This document shows, one piece after another, positions 1-5,039 of a stretch of DNA of 5,245 bases. The translations under genes and the position numbers were made by a program. Origin of the DNA: JAKSUT01 sp045616505 (GTDB lineage: Bacteria > Cyanobacteriota > Vampirovibrionia > Gastranaerophilales > Gastranaerophilaceae); the NCBI GenBank assembly GCA_045616505.1, contig JAZLGV010000014.1:1-5245 (forward strand). Direction: 5' to 3'. The notes beneath the pieces were generated by a model. It saw only the letters and a program-made list of their open reading frames with translations, was not told the DNA's origin and searched no databases. How positions within the stretch are numbered: position 1 is the first letter of the stretch; each line of letters begins with the position of its first letter.

Positions 1-299
1 ATTTTAACTTCGTCTTCAATTTCAACGTCTTCGTCGATTTCTTTTGCATCTTCTAATGAAATTTGAGTATCTGCATCTTCAACTGTTTCAACAACAACTT
101 TTGTTCTGAATACACCGATTTCACCAGATTGTTCGTCTAAAAGACCTTCGATATTATCAGCTTCTTTTAAATGCATGTGTCTTTTGTATGCTGCAACCAT
201 TGCATCGCATAAAGATGCAATTAGCACTTCTTTTGAGATTCCTTTTTCTCTTTCCAATTCTTCACATGCTTCAAACAAAGCAGTTCCAATTTTAATCAT
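1..299 (-). CDS. nusA: Transcription termination/antitermination protein NusA, N-terminal part (cut by window edge)
   Basis: The minus-strand frame opens with ATG at 299-297 and stays open for 99 codons to the window edge, so only the N-terminal part is present. NusA binds RNA polymerase and modulates pausing, intrinsic termination and antitermination in the cytoplasm. The protein begins MIKIGTALFEACEELEREKG, followed by GISKEVLIASLCDAMVAAYK. This is the amphipathic helical start of the NusA N-terminal, RNAP-binding domain. An acidic stretch near residues 78-98 (SLEDAKEIDEDVEIEDEV) matches the 'AREIDPEAEIGDEV'-like segment of that domain. The S1 and KH domains would lie outside the window. 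The start is supported by a GAAAGGA Shine-Dalgarno on the minus strand (complement of 307-313), 7 nt before the ATG. It follows rimP by 20 bp, the common rimP-nusA order. Identification rests on family pattern and synteny. Confidence 0.92.
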   Translation of the reverse strand, partial: MIKIGTALFEACEELEREKGISKEVLIASLCDAMVAAYKRHMHLKEADNIEGLLDEQSGEIGVFRTKVVVETVEDADTQISLEDAKEIDEDVEIEDEVK

Positions 300-319
300 T
301 GTTTTGTCCTTTCTTTATC

Positions 320-808
320 TTAATCTTCTATATATAATTTCGTTGATTTAATATCTTTTAATTTTAAAATCATTTCTTTTTCATCAGAAAGTCTTTTTAC
401 AAAAATTTCTGATTTTTCTTCCATGTAATCAATCAAATTTGCTTTGAATATTTTTTCTGTTTCGCCTTCTAATGGCTCAACAAGTTTGATACTTACGTTT
501 CTGCCTTTAAAATATAAATATTCTTTATTAGATTTGAATTTTCTTTCAAGTCCTGGAGAAGAAACTTCTAAATAATATTTGCAAGGGATAAGTTCGTCTA
601 AAAATTCGTTTAGGCTTCTTGTAATGCTTTCGCAGTCATCAAGAGTTACATCTCTGTCGTAAGAGAATAAGAATATTCTCAAAAACCATCTGTGATTTTC
701 TTTTTCAAAATCGATTTCGATAGGAATTAAGTTATAACGCATTGCAGTATTTTCGATTAATGGCGTTATTTTTTCGATTATTTCGTATCTATTTAGTTCT
801 TGTTTCAT
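320..808 (-). CDS. rimP: Ribosome maturation factor RimP
   Basis: A 162-aa protein, close to the usual length of the family (about 150-160 aa). RimP is a cytoplasmic factor that binds the 30S subunit during late assembly. Residues 81-89 read EVSSPGLER, the family signature, preceded by the typical LDDCESITRSLNEFLDEL helix at 56-73. Residues 1 to about 90 form the alpha/beta N-terminal domain. Residues from about 92 to the end form the SH3-like C-terminal domain. The ATG at 808-806 has an AAAAAAGGG stretch 5 nt upstream on the minus strand, a modest Shine-Dalgarno. The stop codon lies 20 bp before the nusA start, so the two are very likely one transcript. It is separated from upstream rnhC by 163 bp holding a promoter candidate and a hairpin. 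Nothing is broken or unusual in the protein. Confidence 0.95.
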   Translation of the reverse strand: MKQELNRYEIIEKITPLIENTAMRYNLIPIEIDFEKENHRWFLRIFLFSYDRDVTLDDCESITRSLNEFLDELIPCKYYLEVSSPGLERKFKSNKEYLYFKGRNVSIKLVEPLEGETEKIFKANLIDYMEEKSEIFVKRLSDEKEMILKLKDIKSTKLYIED

Positions 809-838
809 CTTAACCCTTTTTTGTTATAGTAAAAATTT

Positions 839-859
839 TGTAGTTCAAAAAGAACTACA
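839..859 (-). promoter_or_regulatory. Perfect 8-bp hairpin in the rimP-nusA leader
   Basis: TGTAGTTC (839-846) and GAACTACA (852-859) form a perfect 8-bp inverted repeat with a 5-nt loop (AAAAA on plus, TTTTT on minus). On the minus strand it sits about 30 bp before the rimP start. It is followed by AAATTTTTAC rather than an immediate T-run, so it is a poor classical terminator, though it could end rnhC readthrough. A TATAAC hexamer lies between the hairpin and the rimP ribosome binding site (complement of 822-827). It lacks a good -35 at proper spacing, the best being TTTTTG 17 bp away. Other roles are an operator or a leader structure acting on rimP-nusA. The repeat is directly visible; its role is unknown. 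Confidence 0.5.
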
Positions 860-933
860 TTTAACTAGGACTTGGTGCAATACTGCAATTTGCAGAAAGA
901 TAAAAAATGAAAAATCATTTGCTCTGCATTTAT

Positions 934-962
934 ATAATATTACATGCAAAATTGTTTGTAAA
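934..962 (-). promoter_or_regulatory. Candidate sigma70-type promoter for rimP-nusA
   Basis: On the minus strand, TTTACA (complement of 957-962) and TATTAT (complement of 934-939) are separated by exactly 17 bp. Each hexamer is close to the sigma70 consensus. Transcription would start near 927, giving a leader of roughly 120 nt before rimP, and the promoter would begin only 11 bp past the rnhC stop codon. The leader would contain a weak AAATGA/TCATTT inverted repeat (905-920) followed by T-rich minus-strand sequence, a 13-nt near-palindrome CTGCAATTTGCAG (883-895), and the 839-859 hairpin. The region is very AT-rich, so a chance match is possible. Confidence 0.45.
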
Positions 963-972
963 GTCTTTTGAT

Positions 973-1863
973 TTACAAAACTTCGTCAAAAGTTTTAAAA
1001 TGAGCTTTGCAAACTTCTTGCAATCTGTCTTTTCCAAAAGTTTTGATAAATTCTTTTGCAGTTGCTTTCACTCCGTCATTACAACCTTTAGGGAAAGTTA
1101 TGCCATAATAACTTTTCATATCTTTCATTTTTTGAACATAAGTTGCTCTTGCAAGTACAGATGCTGCTGCGACTGCTAAATAACTTTCACCTTTGCATCT
1201 TTGTTCAAGTTGAATTTTTTTACCATTTTTCATTAATGCGTTTTTTATATAACTTTCATCACCGAATTTGTCTGATAGAGCAAAAGAGCATGGTGATTTT
1301 TCAAGTATGTTTTCAATAACTTTGGCATGTCCCCACGCTAAAAGTTTGTTTAGGTTTTCAAAATTTGAATAAAGTTGGTTATATTTTTGGTTAGAAATAG
1401 CTATACAAGACCAAGCACTTTCTTTTTGAATGATTTTTGCCATTTCAAGCATTTTTTCGTCTTTTAATGTTTTACTATCTCTTATTCCAAGTTCTGTGAA
1501 TAACTTTGTAGTTTTAGGGTTTATTTGAACACCTGCGATAACAAGTGGTCCAAAAAAATCACCTTTTCCTGATTCATCTGTTCCGATATAAATTTCAGGT
1601 ACTTCAAGTATGTTTGAAGAAGTTGGAGCGTCTGAAGAAAAATCATTAGGAAATTCTTTTGCAAGTGCGTTTTGTAAATTTTCTATGTTTTTTCCTTGAA
1701 TTAAAAATTTTGCAGAATTATAAAAAACTGCGCTAAAATCAGCACATTTCAATTCCCAAAAAGCGTATTGCTTTTCTTTTTCTTCGACTTCAAAATTATT
1801 TTTTATAAAGTTTTTTATGTCGTTTTCTAATTTTGCATTAACTTTTTTTGAAAAATTACTCAT
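973..1863 (-). CDS. rnhC: Ribonuclease HIII
   Basis: A 296-aa enzyme that cuts the RNA strand of RNA-DNA hybrids in the cytoplasm, aiding removal of primers and R-loops. The N-terminal part, about 1-80, has the length and position of the TBP-like substrate-binding domain (DUF3378) that marks RNase HIII. The catalytic domain begins at TDESGKGDFFGPLVIAGV (95-112). This is the HIII form, with DESGKGD where RNase HII has DEAGRG. D96 and E97 are the first two metal ligands. RDSKTL (128-133), D198 in ALSDKFGDE and E226 in CKGESY carry the other conserved acidic positions. AAASVLAR (232-239) is the conserved helix after the last ligand. The family length is about 300 aa, so the gene is complete. No Shine-Dalgarno is visible before ATG 1863-1861; upstream is AAATAAATTCT. 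The gene is divergent from dapB across 59 bp. Which of D198 or D202 is the third ligand needs an alignment. Confidence 0.95.
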   Translation of the reverse strand: MSNFSKKVNAKLENDIKNFIKNNFEVEEKEKQYAFWELKCADFSAVFYNSAKFLIQGKNIENLQNALAKEFPNDFSSDAPTSSNILEVPEIYIGTDESGKGDFFGPLVIAGVQINPKTTKLFTELGIRDSKTLKDEKMLEMAKIIQKESAWSCIAISNQKYNQLYSNFENLNKLLAWGHAKVIENILEKSPCSFALSDKFGDESYIKNALMKNGKKIQLEQRCKGESYLAVAAASVLARATYVQKMKDMKSYYGITFPKGCNDGVKATAKEFIKTFGKDRLQEVCKAHFKTFDEVL

Positions 1864-1922
1864 AGAATTTATTTTATCATATAATAATTTTTAAATAGAT
1901 ATAATTATAAGGGTGGTTAAAA
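1864..1922. promoter_or_regulatory. Divergent rnhC/dapB intergenic region with TATAAT boxes
   Basis: This 59-bp, almost pure A+T spacer must start transcription both ways if the genes have local promoters. On the plus strand, TATAAT occurs at 1880-1885 and again at 1900-1905. The second box lies in the palindrome TATAATTATA (1900-1909), which also reads TATAAT on the minus strand toward rnhC. I find no convincing -35 box for any of them. The upstream plus-strand box gives a more reasonable leader length of about 30 nt. The dapB ribosome binding site is AAGGGTGG at 1909-1916, 6 nt before its ATG. With this base composition TATAAT strings arise by chance, so the boxes are candidates only. Confidence 0.4.
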
Positions 1923-2675
1923 ATGATAAAAGTTGCAGTATGCGGAGCATGCGGAAAAATGGGTACACAAGTTGTAGATGCCGTTTTGAAAGATGCTGAA
2001 TTAGAACTTGTGGCAAAAATTGATATAGTTGATGGTGAAGGTATTTTTAAAACAATTGAAGATGCTAAAAATCATACAGATATTGATGTTTTGGTAGATT
2101 TTACACAACCAAAATCAATTTTTGAAAACGCTTTGTACTGTTTGAATAATGGGATAAAACCTGTTATTGGTACAACTGGTTTGACAGATGAACAAATTGA
2201 AGAATTAAAAAGTTTATCAAAAAAGAACAATGCGTCATGCCTTATCGCTCCAAATTTTTCAACAGGTGCAGTTTTGTTGATGAAATTTGCTCAACAAGCA
2301 GCAAAATATTTTGATAATGCAGAAATTATTGAACTTCATCACAATCAAAAGAAAGACGCACCATCAGGTACTGCGATAAAAACAGCACTTATGATGTCTG
2401 GTGAAAAAGATAGTTTTACAAAAGATAATTGTCCTGAAACAGAAACAATAAAAGGTTCAAGAGGTGGAATTTCTTATTCAGATATTCATATTCATTCAGT
2501 TAGAATGCCAGGTTATATAGCATCTCAAGAAGTAATATTTGGCTCTGCTGGTCAAATATTCAAGATAAAACATGATACAATGGATAGGTCATGTTATATG
2601 GCTGGTGTTGTTCTTGCAATAAAACATGTTGCAAATAACAATGATTTTATTTATGGATTAGATAATATATTATAA
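1923..2675 (+). CDS. dapB: 4-hydroxy-tetrahydrodipicolinate reductase (DapB)
   Basis: A 250-aa cytoplasmic enzyme that reduces the DapA product to tetrahydrodipicolinate with NAD(P)H, on the diaminopimelate and lysine pathway feeding peptidoglycan. The Rossmann-fold nucleotide loop is CGACGKMG (7-14). DFTQP (59-63) and IGTTG (82-86) are the next family motifs, and APNFSTGAVLL (109-119) follows. The signature ELHHNQKKDAPSGTA (137-151) carries the catalytic His pair H139/H140 and the substrate-binding lysine, K143 by position. RMPGYIASQEVIFG (194-207) corresponds to the usual 'PG..AHQEV.FG' segment, with Ser replacing the common His. At 250 aa it is somewhat shorter than E. coli DapB (273 aa), yet all motifs are present. 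The ATG at 1923 is preceded by AAGGGTGG and is the natural N-terminus (MIKVAVCGACGKMG). asd follows after 25 bp, consistent with one operon. Confidence 0.97.
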   Translation: MIKVAVCGACGKMGTQVVDAVLKDAELELVAKIDIVDGEGIFKTIEDAKNHTDIDVLVDFTQPKSIFENALYCLNNGIKPVIGTTGLTDEQIEELKSLSKKNNASCLIAPNFSTGAVLLMKFAQQAAKYFDNAEIIELHHNQKKDAPSGTAIKTALMMSGEKDSFTKDNCPETETIKGSRGGISYSDIHIHSVRMPGYIASQEVIFGSAGQIFKIKHDTMDRSCYMAGVVLAIKHVANNNDFIYGLDNIL

Positions 2676-2700
2676 TTATATATATAGGAAGGGTTGAAAA

Positions 2701-3717
2701 ATGAGAAAGCCAAAAATTGCAGTATTAGGTGCAACAGGAGTAGTTGGAAGAGAAATCTTAAAGTGTATTGAAAAACTTGATATTCCTTATGAAAGTATAA
2801 AACTTTTATCAAGTGCAAAAAGCGCAGGTAAAAAAGTTGAATACAGAGGCGAAACCCTTACTGTTGAAGAAGCAACTCCTGACAGTTTTGATGGTATAAA
2901 TATTGTTCTTGCTTCAGCAGGTGGCGAAACAAGTAAAAAATTTGCTCCTGAAATTGTTAAACGTGGCGGTGTAATTATTGATAATTCAAGTGCGTTTAGA
3001 ATGGATAAAGAAGTTCCTCTTGTTATTGCGGGTGTAAATGACGAAGACTTGAAAAAACATAAAGGTATAATTGCAAATCCAAATTGTTCTACATCACAAT
3101 TGATGCCTGTATTAAAACCACTTGATGATTTTGCAAAAATTAAAAGAATGATTGTTTCTACATATCAATCAGTTAGTGGCGCAGGTCTTGCAGCGATTAA
3201 TGAATTAAAAGAAAGCACACAAGCATCTCTTGATGGCAAAGATTTTGAACCTAAAAAGTTTGTAAAACCTATTGGGTTTAATGTTATTCCACAAATTGAT
3301 GTTTTCTGTGAAAACGGTTATACAAAAGAAGAAATGAAAGTTACAAACGAAACAAGAAAGATTTTGCATTTGTCAGAAAATGTACCAATTTCTTGTACGG
3401 CAGTAAGAGTTCCTGTTTTCCGTTCTCATTCAGAAGCAGTTACGGTGGAATTTGAAAAAGATATAACAGTAGAAAAAGTTAAAGAAATTTTGTCTAACAC
3501 AAAAGATGTTGTAGTCATGGACGATACTGCAAATTCTATTTTCCCAACTGCATTAGATACTGCAGAAAAAGATCCAGTTTATGTTGGAAGAATTAGAAAA
3601 GGTATCGCATTTGATAATGCAATTGACTTTTGGTGTGTTGCAGATAACTTGTTGATTGGTGCAGCTTTAAATACTGTTAAAATCGCACAAAAAGTGATTG
3701 AATACCAATTATTCTAA
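2701..3717 (+). CDS. asd: Aspartate-semialdehyde dehydrogenase
   Basis: A 338-aa cytoplasmic enzyme that reduces aspartyl phosphate to aspartate semialdehyde with NADPH, the branch point to lysine/diaminopimelate and to threonine/methionine. The N-terminal Rossmann motif is LGATGVVG (9-16). IIDNSSAFR (92-100) carries a substrate phosphate-binding arginine, R100. NPNCSTSQLM (126-135) holds the active-site cysteine C129. TYQSVSGAG (154-162) holds the catalytic-site glutamine Q156. AVRVPVFRSHSEAV (234-247) holds the substrate arginine R236 and the catalytic histidine H243. Length is normal for the family. AGGAAGGG (2686-2693) lies 7 nt before ATG 2701. A TATAATTATA sequence overlaps the dapB stop codon, so an additional internal promoter is possible but unproven. 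A strong terminator follows at 3749-3788. Pairing with dapB places it in diaminopimelate/lysine supply. Confidence 0.97.
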   Translation: MRKPKIAVLGATGVVGREILKCIEKLDIPYESIKLLSSAKSAGKKVEYRGETLTVEEATPDSFDGINIVLASAGGETSKKFAPEIVKRGGVIIDNSSAFRMDKEVPLVIAGVNDEDLKKHKGIIANPNCSTSQLMPVLKPLDDFAKIKRMIVSTYQSVSGAGLAAINELKESTQASLDGKDFEPKKFVKPIGFNVIPQIDVFCENGYTKEEMKVTNETRKILHLSENVPISCTAVRVPVFRSHSEAVTVEFEKDITVEKVKEILSNTKDVVVMDDTANSIFPTALDTAEKDPVYVGRIRKGIAFDNAIDFWCVADNLLIGAALNTVKIAQKVIEYQLF

Positions 3718-3730
3718 TTGATTAATCAAT
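3717..3730. repeat. 14-bp perfect palindrome directly after the asd stop
   Basis: ATTGATTAATCAAT is a perfect palindrome that begins on the last base of the asd stop codon. It lies upstream of the intrinsic terminator and about 80 bp before the probable start of the first flagellin transcript. With no loop it would form a poor RNA hairpin, but it has the symmetry of a dimeric protein's DNA site. In such AT-rich DNA chance cannot be excluded, and no function is assigned. Confidence 0.35.
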
Positions 3731-3748
3731 AAAATTTCATACTAAAGT

Positions 3749-3788
3749 ATAAAGTAATTCAAACTAATTTTGAATTACTTTATTTTTT
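3749..3788 (+). terminator. Rho-independent terminator of dapB-asd
   Basis: The stem AAAGTAATTCAAA (3751-3763) pairs perfectly with TTTGAATTACTTT (3769-3781) around a CTAAT loop. Two further A-T pairs extend it to 15 bp (3749-3783). The 3' arm runs into six T's (3783-3788). It lies 31 bp after the asd stop and ends the biosynthetic unit before the flagellin region. The stem is AT-rich but long and perfect. Confidence 0.88.
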
Positions 3789-3826
3789 AAAAAAGATTAA
3801 CATAATAGAGAAGTACAACTAAGAAG

Positions 3827-3849
3827 CTCCAGACCGTGTTGGTCAGGGG
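3827..3849 (+). promoter_or_regulatory. Upper hairpin in the leader of flagellin gene 1
   Basis: In the non-coding leader, GACC (3832-3835) pairs with GGTC (3841-3844) around a GTGTT loop. CTCC (3827-3830) pairs with GGGG (3846-3849) using one G-U, with a single A-A mismatch between the two helices. This is an unusually GC-rich island in an AT-rich intergenic region, which supports a structured 5' untranslated RNA. The second flagellin leader has a GC-rich segment at the matching place (4976-5003). Its only visible long-range helix is UUGCC with GGCGA, so the structure is not clearly conserved. No known riboswitch consensus was recognised; the c-di-GMP-I motif was looked for and not found. 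Confidence 0.5.
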
Positions 3850-3867
3850 TAGAGTATTTTGTGTGTG

Positions 3868-3889
3868 GTGCATTACGGAAAGAATGCAC
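3868..3889 (+). promoter_or_regulatory. Leader hairpin with GGA loop, flagellin gene 1 (possible CsrA-type site)
   Basis: GTGCATT (3868-3874) and AATGCAC (3883-3889) form a perfect 7-bp stem around the 8-nt loop ACGGAAAG. It ends 11 nt before the AAAGGAG ribosome binding site (3901-3907). The loop contains ANGGA, the core recognised by CsrA/RsmA proteins, and the ribosome binding site supplies a second AAGGA. The two GGA triplets (3877 and 3904) are 27 nt apart. The hairpin upstream of flagellin gene 2 (5016-5037) has the same design, with compensatory stem changes. Pairing and spacing are directly visible. Binding by CsrA is inferred from the known flagellin-leader regulation in Bacillus, and no csrA or fliW gene is in the window. 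Confidence 0.6.
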
Positions 3890-3891
3890 AG

Positions 3892-3923
3892 GTATTTTTG
3901 AAAGGAGATCAAACTATGTCAAT
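3892..3923 (+). repeat. 32-nt translation-initiation block shared by both flagellin genes, copy 1
   Basis: This stretch is identical base for base to 5040-5071. It spans GTATTTTTG, the AAAGGAG Shine-Dalgarno, an 8-nt spacer, the ATG and the first codons. It is the strongest ribosome binding site in the window. The identity shows that the two genes share a conserved or recently duplicated initiation region, whereas sequence further upstream diverges strongly. Confidence 0.9.
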
Positions 3924-4758
3924 TACAGTTAACACAAACATGCAAGCGTTGAAAGTTCAACACAATTTGAACGGTGCAACTACTAAAATGAACACAGCTA
4001 TGGAAAGAATGTCATCTGGCTACAAAATCAACAAAGCAAAAGATGATGCTGCTGGTTTCGCTGTTGCAGCTACTTTAGGAAAAACAATTTCTGGTGGCAA
4101 AATTGCAAAATCAAACGTATCAATGGGTGATGACTTACTTCAAACAGCTGAAGGTTCATTAAACGTAGTAAAAAGCAACTTGGAACGTATCAGAGATTTG
4201 ACAGAACAAGCTGCTAACGGAACTTATTCAACAGAAGATTTGAGAGGTATCGCAAAAGAAGTTCAAGCTCGTTTAGACCAAATTGCAAACATCTCTGAAA
4301 CAACAGCATTCAACGGCAAAAACCTATTAGATGGTACTCAATCAAATGGTATTGCATTACAAATCGGTACTGAATCAGGTCAAACATTGACTCTTTCTGG
4401 TGATATTTTCAAAACTGTTGATATGACTTCAACTTTAGGTGGTTTGAAAACTATTATCGAAGCTGGTAATACTCAAACAATTTCAAATCAATTAGATACA
4501 ATTGATACAGAAATTACTGGTATCATCAACAGAATCACTGACATTGGTGCTGCATCAAACAGATTAGAATCAATTGGCGATACTTTGGAAGTTCAAAACA
4601 CTAATATGACTTCTGCATTATCAACAATCAAAGACGCTGACATCGCTGAAGAATCTGCAACTTATGTTCAACAACAAATTCTTCAATCAGCTTCAGCAAC
4701 ATTGTTAACACAAGCAAACTCAGCTCCACAAATCGCTTTAACTTTAATCCAAGGTTAA
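3916..4758 (+). CDS. fliC: Flagellin (filament subunit), complete
   Basis: A 280-aa flagellin, exported by the flagellar type III system and polymerised into the filament. Residues 1 to about 140 are the conserved N-terminal D0/D1 region, with RMSSGYKINKAKDDAAGFAV (31-50), the helix NLERIRDLTEQAANGT (88-103) and AFNGKNLLDG (131-140). About 141-190 is a short variable part, so a large D2/D3 surface domain is absent. About 190-280 is C-terminal D1/D0, ending QANSAPQIALTLIQG in place of the usual QANQxPQxALxLLQ. The frame is open upstream to a TTG at 3859, but the ATG at 3916 is chosen. It has AAAGGAG 8 nt before it, gives the canonical MSITVNTNMQAL start, and is kept in the second gene. Codon choice is shifted to AAC for Asn and often ATC for Ile, unlike the neighbouring AAT/ATT-rich genes, as expected for high expression. 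The leader carries structured RNA and a terminator follows. Confidence 0.97.
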   Translation: MSITVNTNMQALKVQHNLNGATTKMNTAMERMSSGYKINKAKDDAAGFAVAATLGKTISGGKIAKSNVSMGDDLLQTAEGSLNVVKSNLERIRDLTEQAANGTYSTEDLRGIAKEVQARLDQIANISETTAFNGKNLLDGTQSNGIALQIGTESGQTLTLSGDIFKTVDMTSTLGGLKTIIEAGNTQTISNQLDTIDTEITGIINRITDIGAASNRLESIGDTLEVQNTNMTSALSTIKDADIAEESATYVQQQILQSASATLLTQANSAPQIALTLIQG

Positions 4759-4790
4759 TCGTTGATTTACTAGAGCATTTGAGAAATGTG

Positions 4791-4824
4791 AATGGCTTGG
4801 AACGTAAGTTCCAAGCCATTTTTT
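4791..4824 (+). terminator. Rho-independent terminator of flagellin gene 1
   Basis: AATGGCTTGGAAC (4791-4803) pairs perfectly with GTTCCAAGCCATT (4808-4820) around a GTAA tetraloop. The TT ending the 3' arm plus four more T's (4821-4824) make a six-T run. It sits 32 bp after the stop codon. A small CATTT-GAG-AAATG hairpin (4776-4788) lies just before it. The terminator implies that the first flagellin gene is transcribed separately from the second. Confidence 0.93.
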
Positions 4825-4904
4825 CGTCTTTGTAAATTTTTATTCACATTTGTTGAGTTAACACTTTAAAAATATATAAAAAGTTATATACTGAAAATAT
4901 GGAA

Positions 4905-4951
4905 TGCATAAAATGAATTTATGCAAACCTATCATGATATTAGCGTGATAT
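4905..4951. repeat. Cluster of inverted and direct repeats upstream of flagellin gene 2
   Basis: TGCATAAA (4905-4912) and TTTATGCA (4918-4925) form a perfect 8-bp inverted repeat with a 5-nt spacer. TATCATGATA (4930-4939) is a perfect 10-bp palindrome. TGATAT occurs as a direct repeat at 4935-4940 and 4946-4951. Three symmetric elements within 47 bp, just before the likely transcription start, look like an operator or activator region. The first flagellin gene has none of them; its upstream DNA is occupied by the asd terminator. Confidence 0.45.
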
Positions 4952-5015
4952 GTGAAGTGAAACAAACTAACAAAATTGCCTTGTCCGGTTTTGGCGTTGG
5001 CGAAGTTTCGGTGTC

Positions 5016-5037
5016 GTACACAAAGGAAATAGTGTAC
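5016..5037 (+). promoter_or_regulatory. Leader hairpin with GGA loop, flagellin gene 2 (possible CsrA-type site)
   Basis: GTACAC (5016-5021) and GTGTAC (5032-5037) form a perfect 6-bp stem around AAAGGAAATA. Aligned with 3868-3889, stem pair 3 changes from G-C to A-T and pair 6 from T-A to C-G, both keeping pairing. Pair 7 (T-A in copy 1) becomes A-A. The GGAAA in the loop is unchanged. The distance to the ribosome binding site (11 nt) and the GGA-to-GGA spacing (5025 to 5052, 27 nt) are identical to copy 1. Confidence 0.6.
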
Positions 5038-5039
5038 AT

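Noticed and set aside
905..920. AAATGA/TCATTT hairpin followed by T-rich sequence on the minus strand, a possible rnhC terminator.
   Set aside because: The stem has only six weak pairs, mostly A-T, and would lie downstream of the candidate rimP promoter. It is too weak to call.
907..1179. Plus-strand open frame of 90 codons.
   Set aside because: Most of it lies antisense to the 3' part of rnhC, it has no ribosome binding site, and its Phe/Ser/Cys-rich composition is typical of a shadow frame.
3859..3915. N-terminal extension of flagellin gene 1 from a TTG at 3859. The frame is open in both copies and gives similar peptides (VVHYGKNAQVFLKGDQT versus VVHKGNSVHVFLKGDQT).
   Set aside because: No ATG start or ribosome binding site supports it. 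In copy 2 the open frame has no plausible start before the ATG. The region is better explained by conserved RNA structure and the strong AAAGGAG before the ATG, which gives the canonical flagellin N-terminus.
3810..3915. Known riboswitch (c-di-GMP-I class, common upstream of flagellar genes) in the flagellin leaders.
   Set aside because: The conserved core strings of that class were not found in either leader.
4628..4819. Minus-strand open frame of 63 codons.
   Set aside because: It is antisense to the flagellin 3' end and starts inside the terminator stem. No family resemblance or ribosome binding site is seen.
4924..4950. Possible sigma28 flagellar promoter, CAAA-N15-GCGTGATA, upstream of flagellin gene 2.
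   Set aside because: The -35 lacks the leading T and the -10 departs from GCCGATAA. No comparable site is present upstream of the first flagellin, so it is not called as a promoter.
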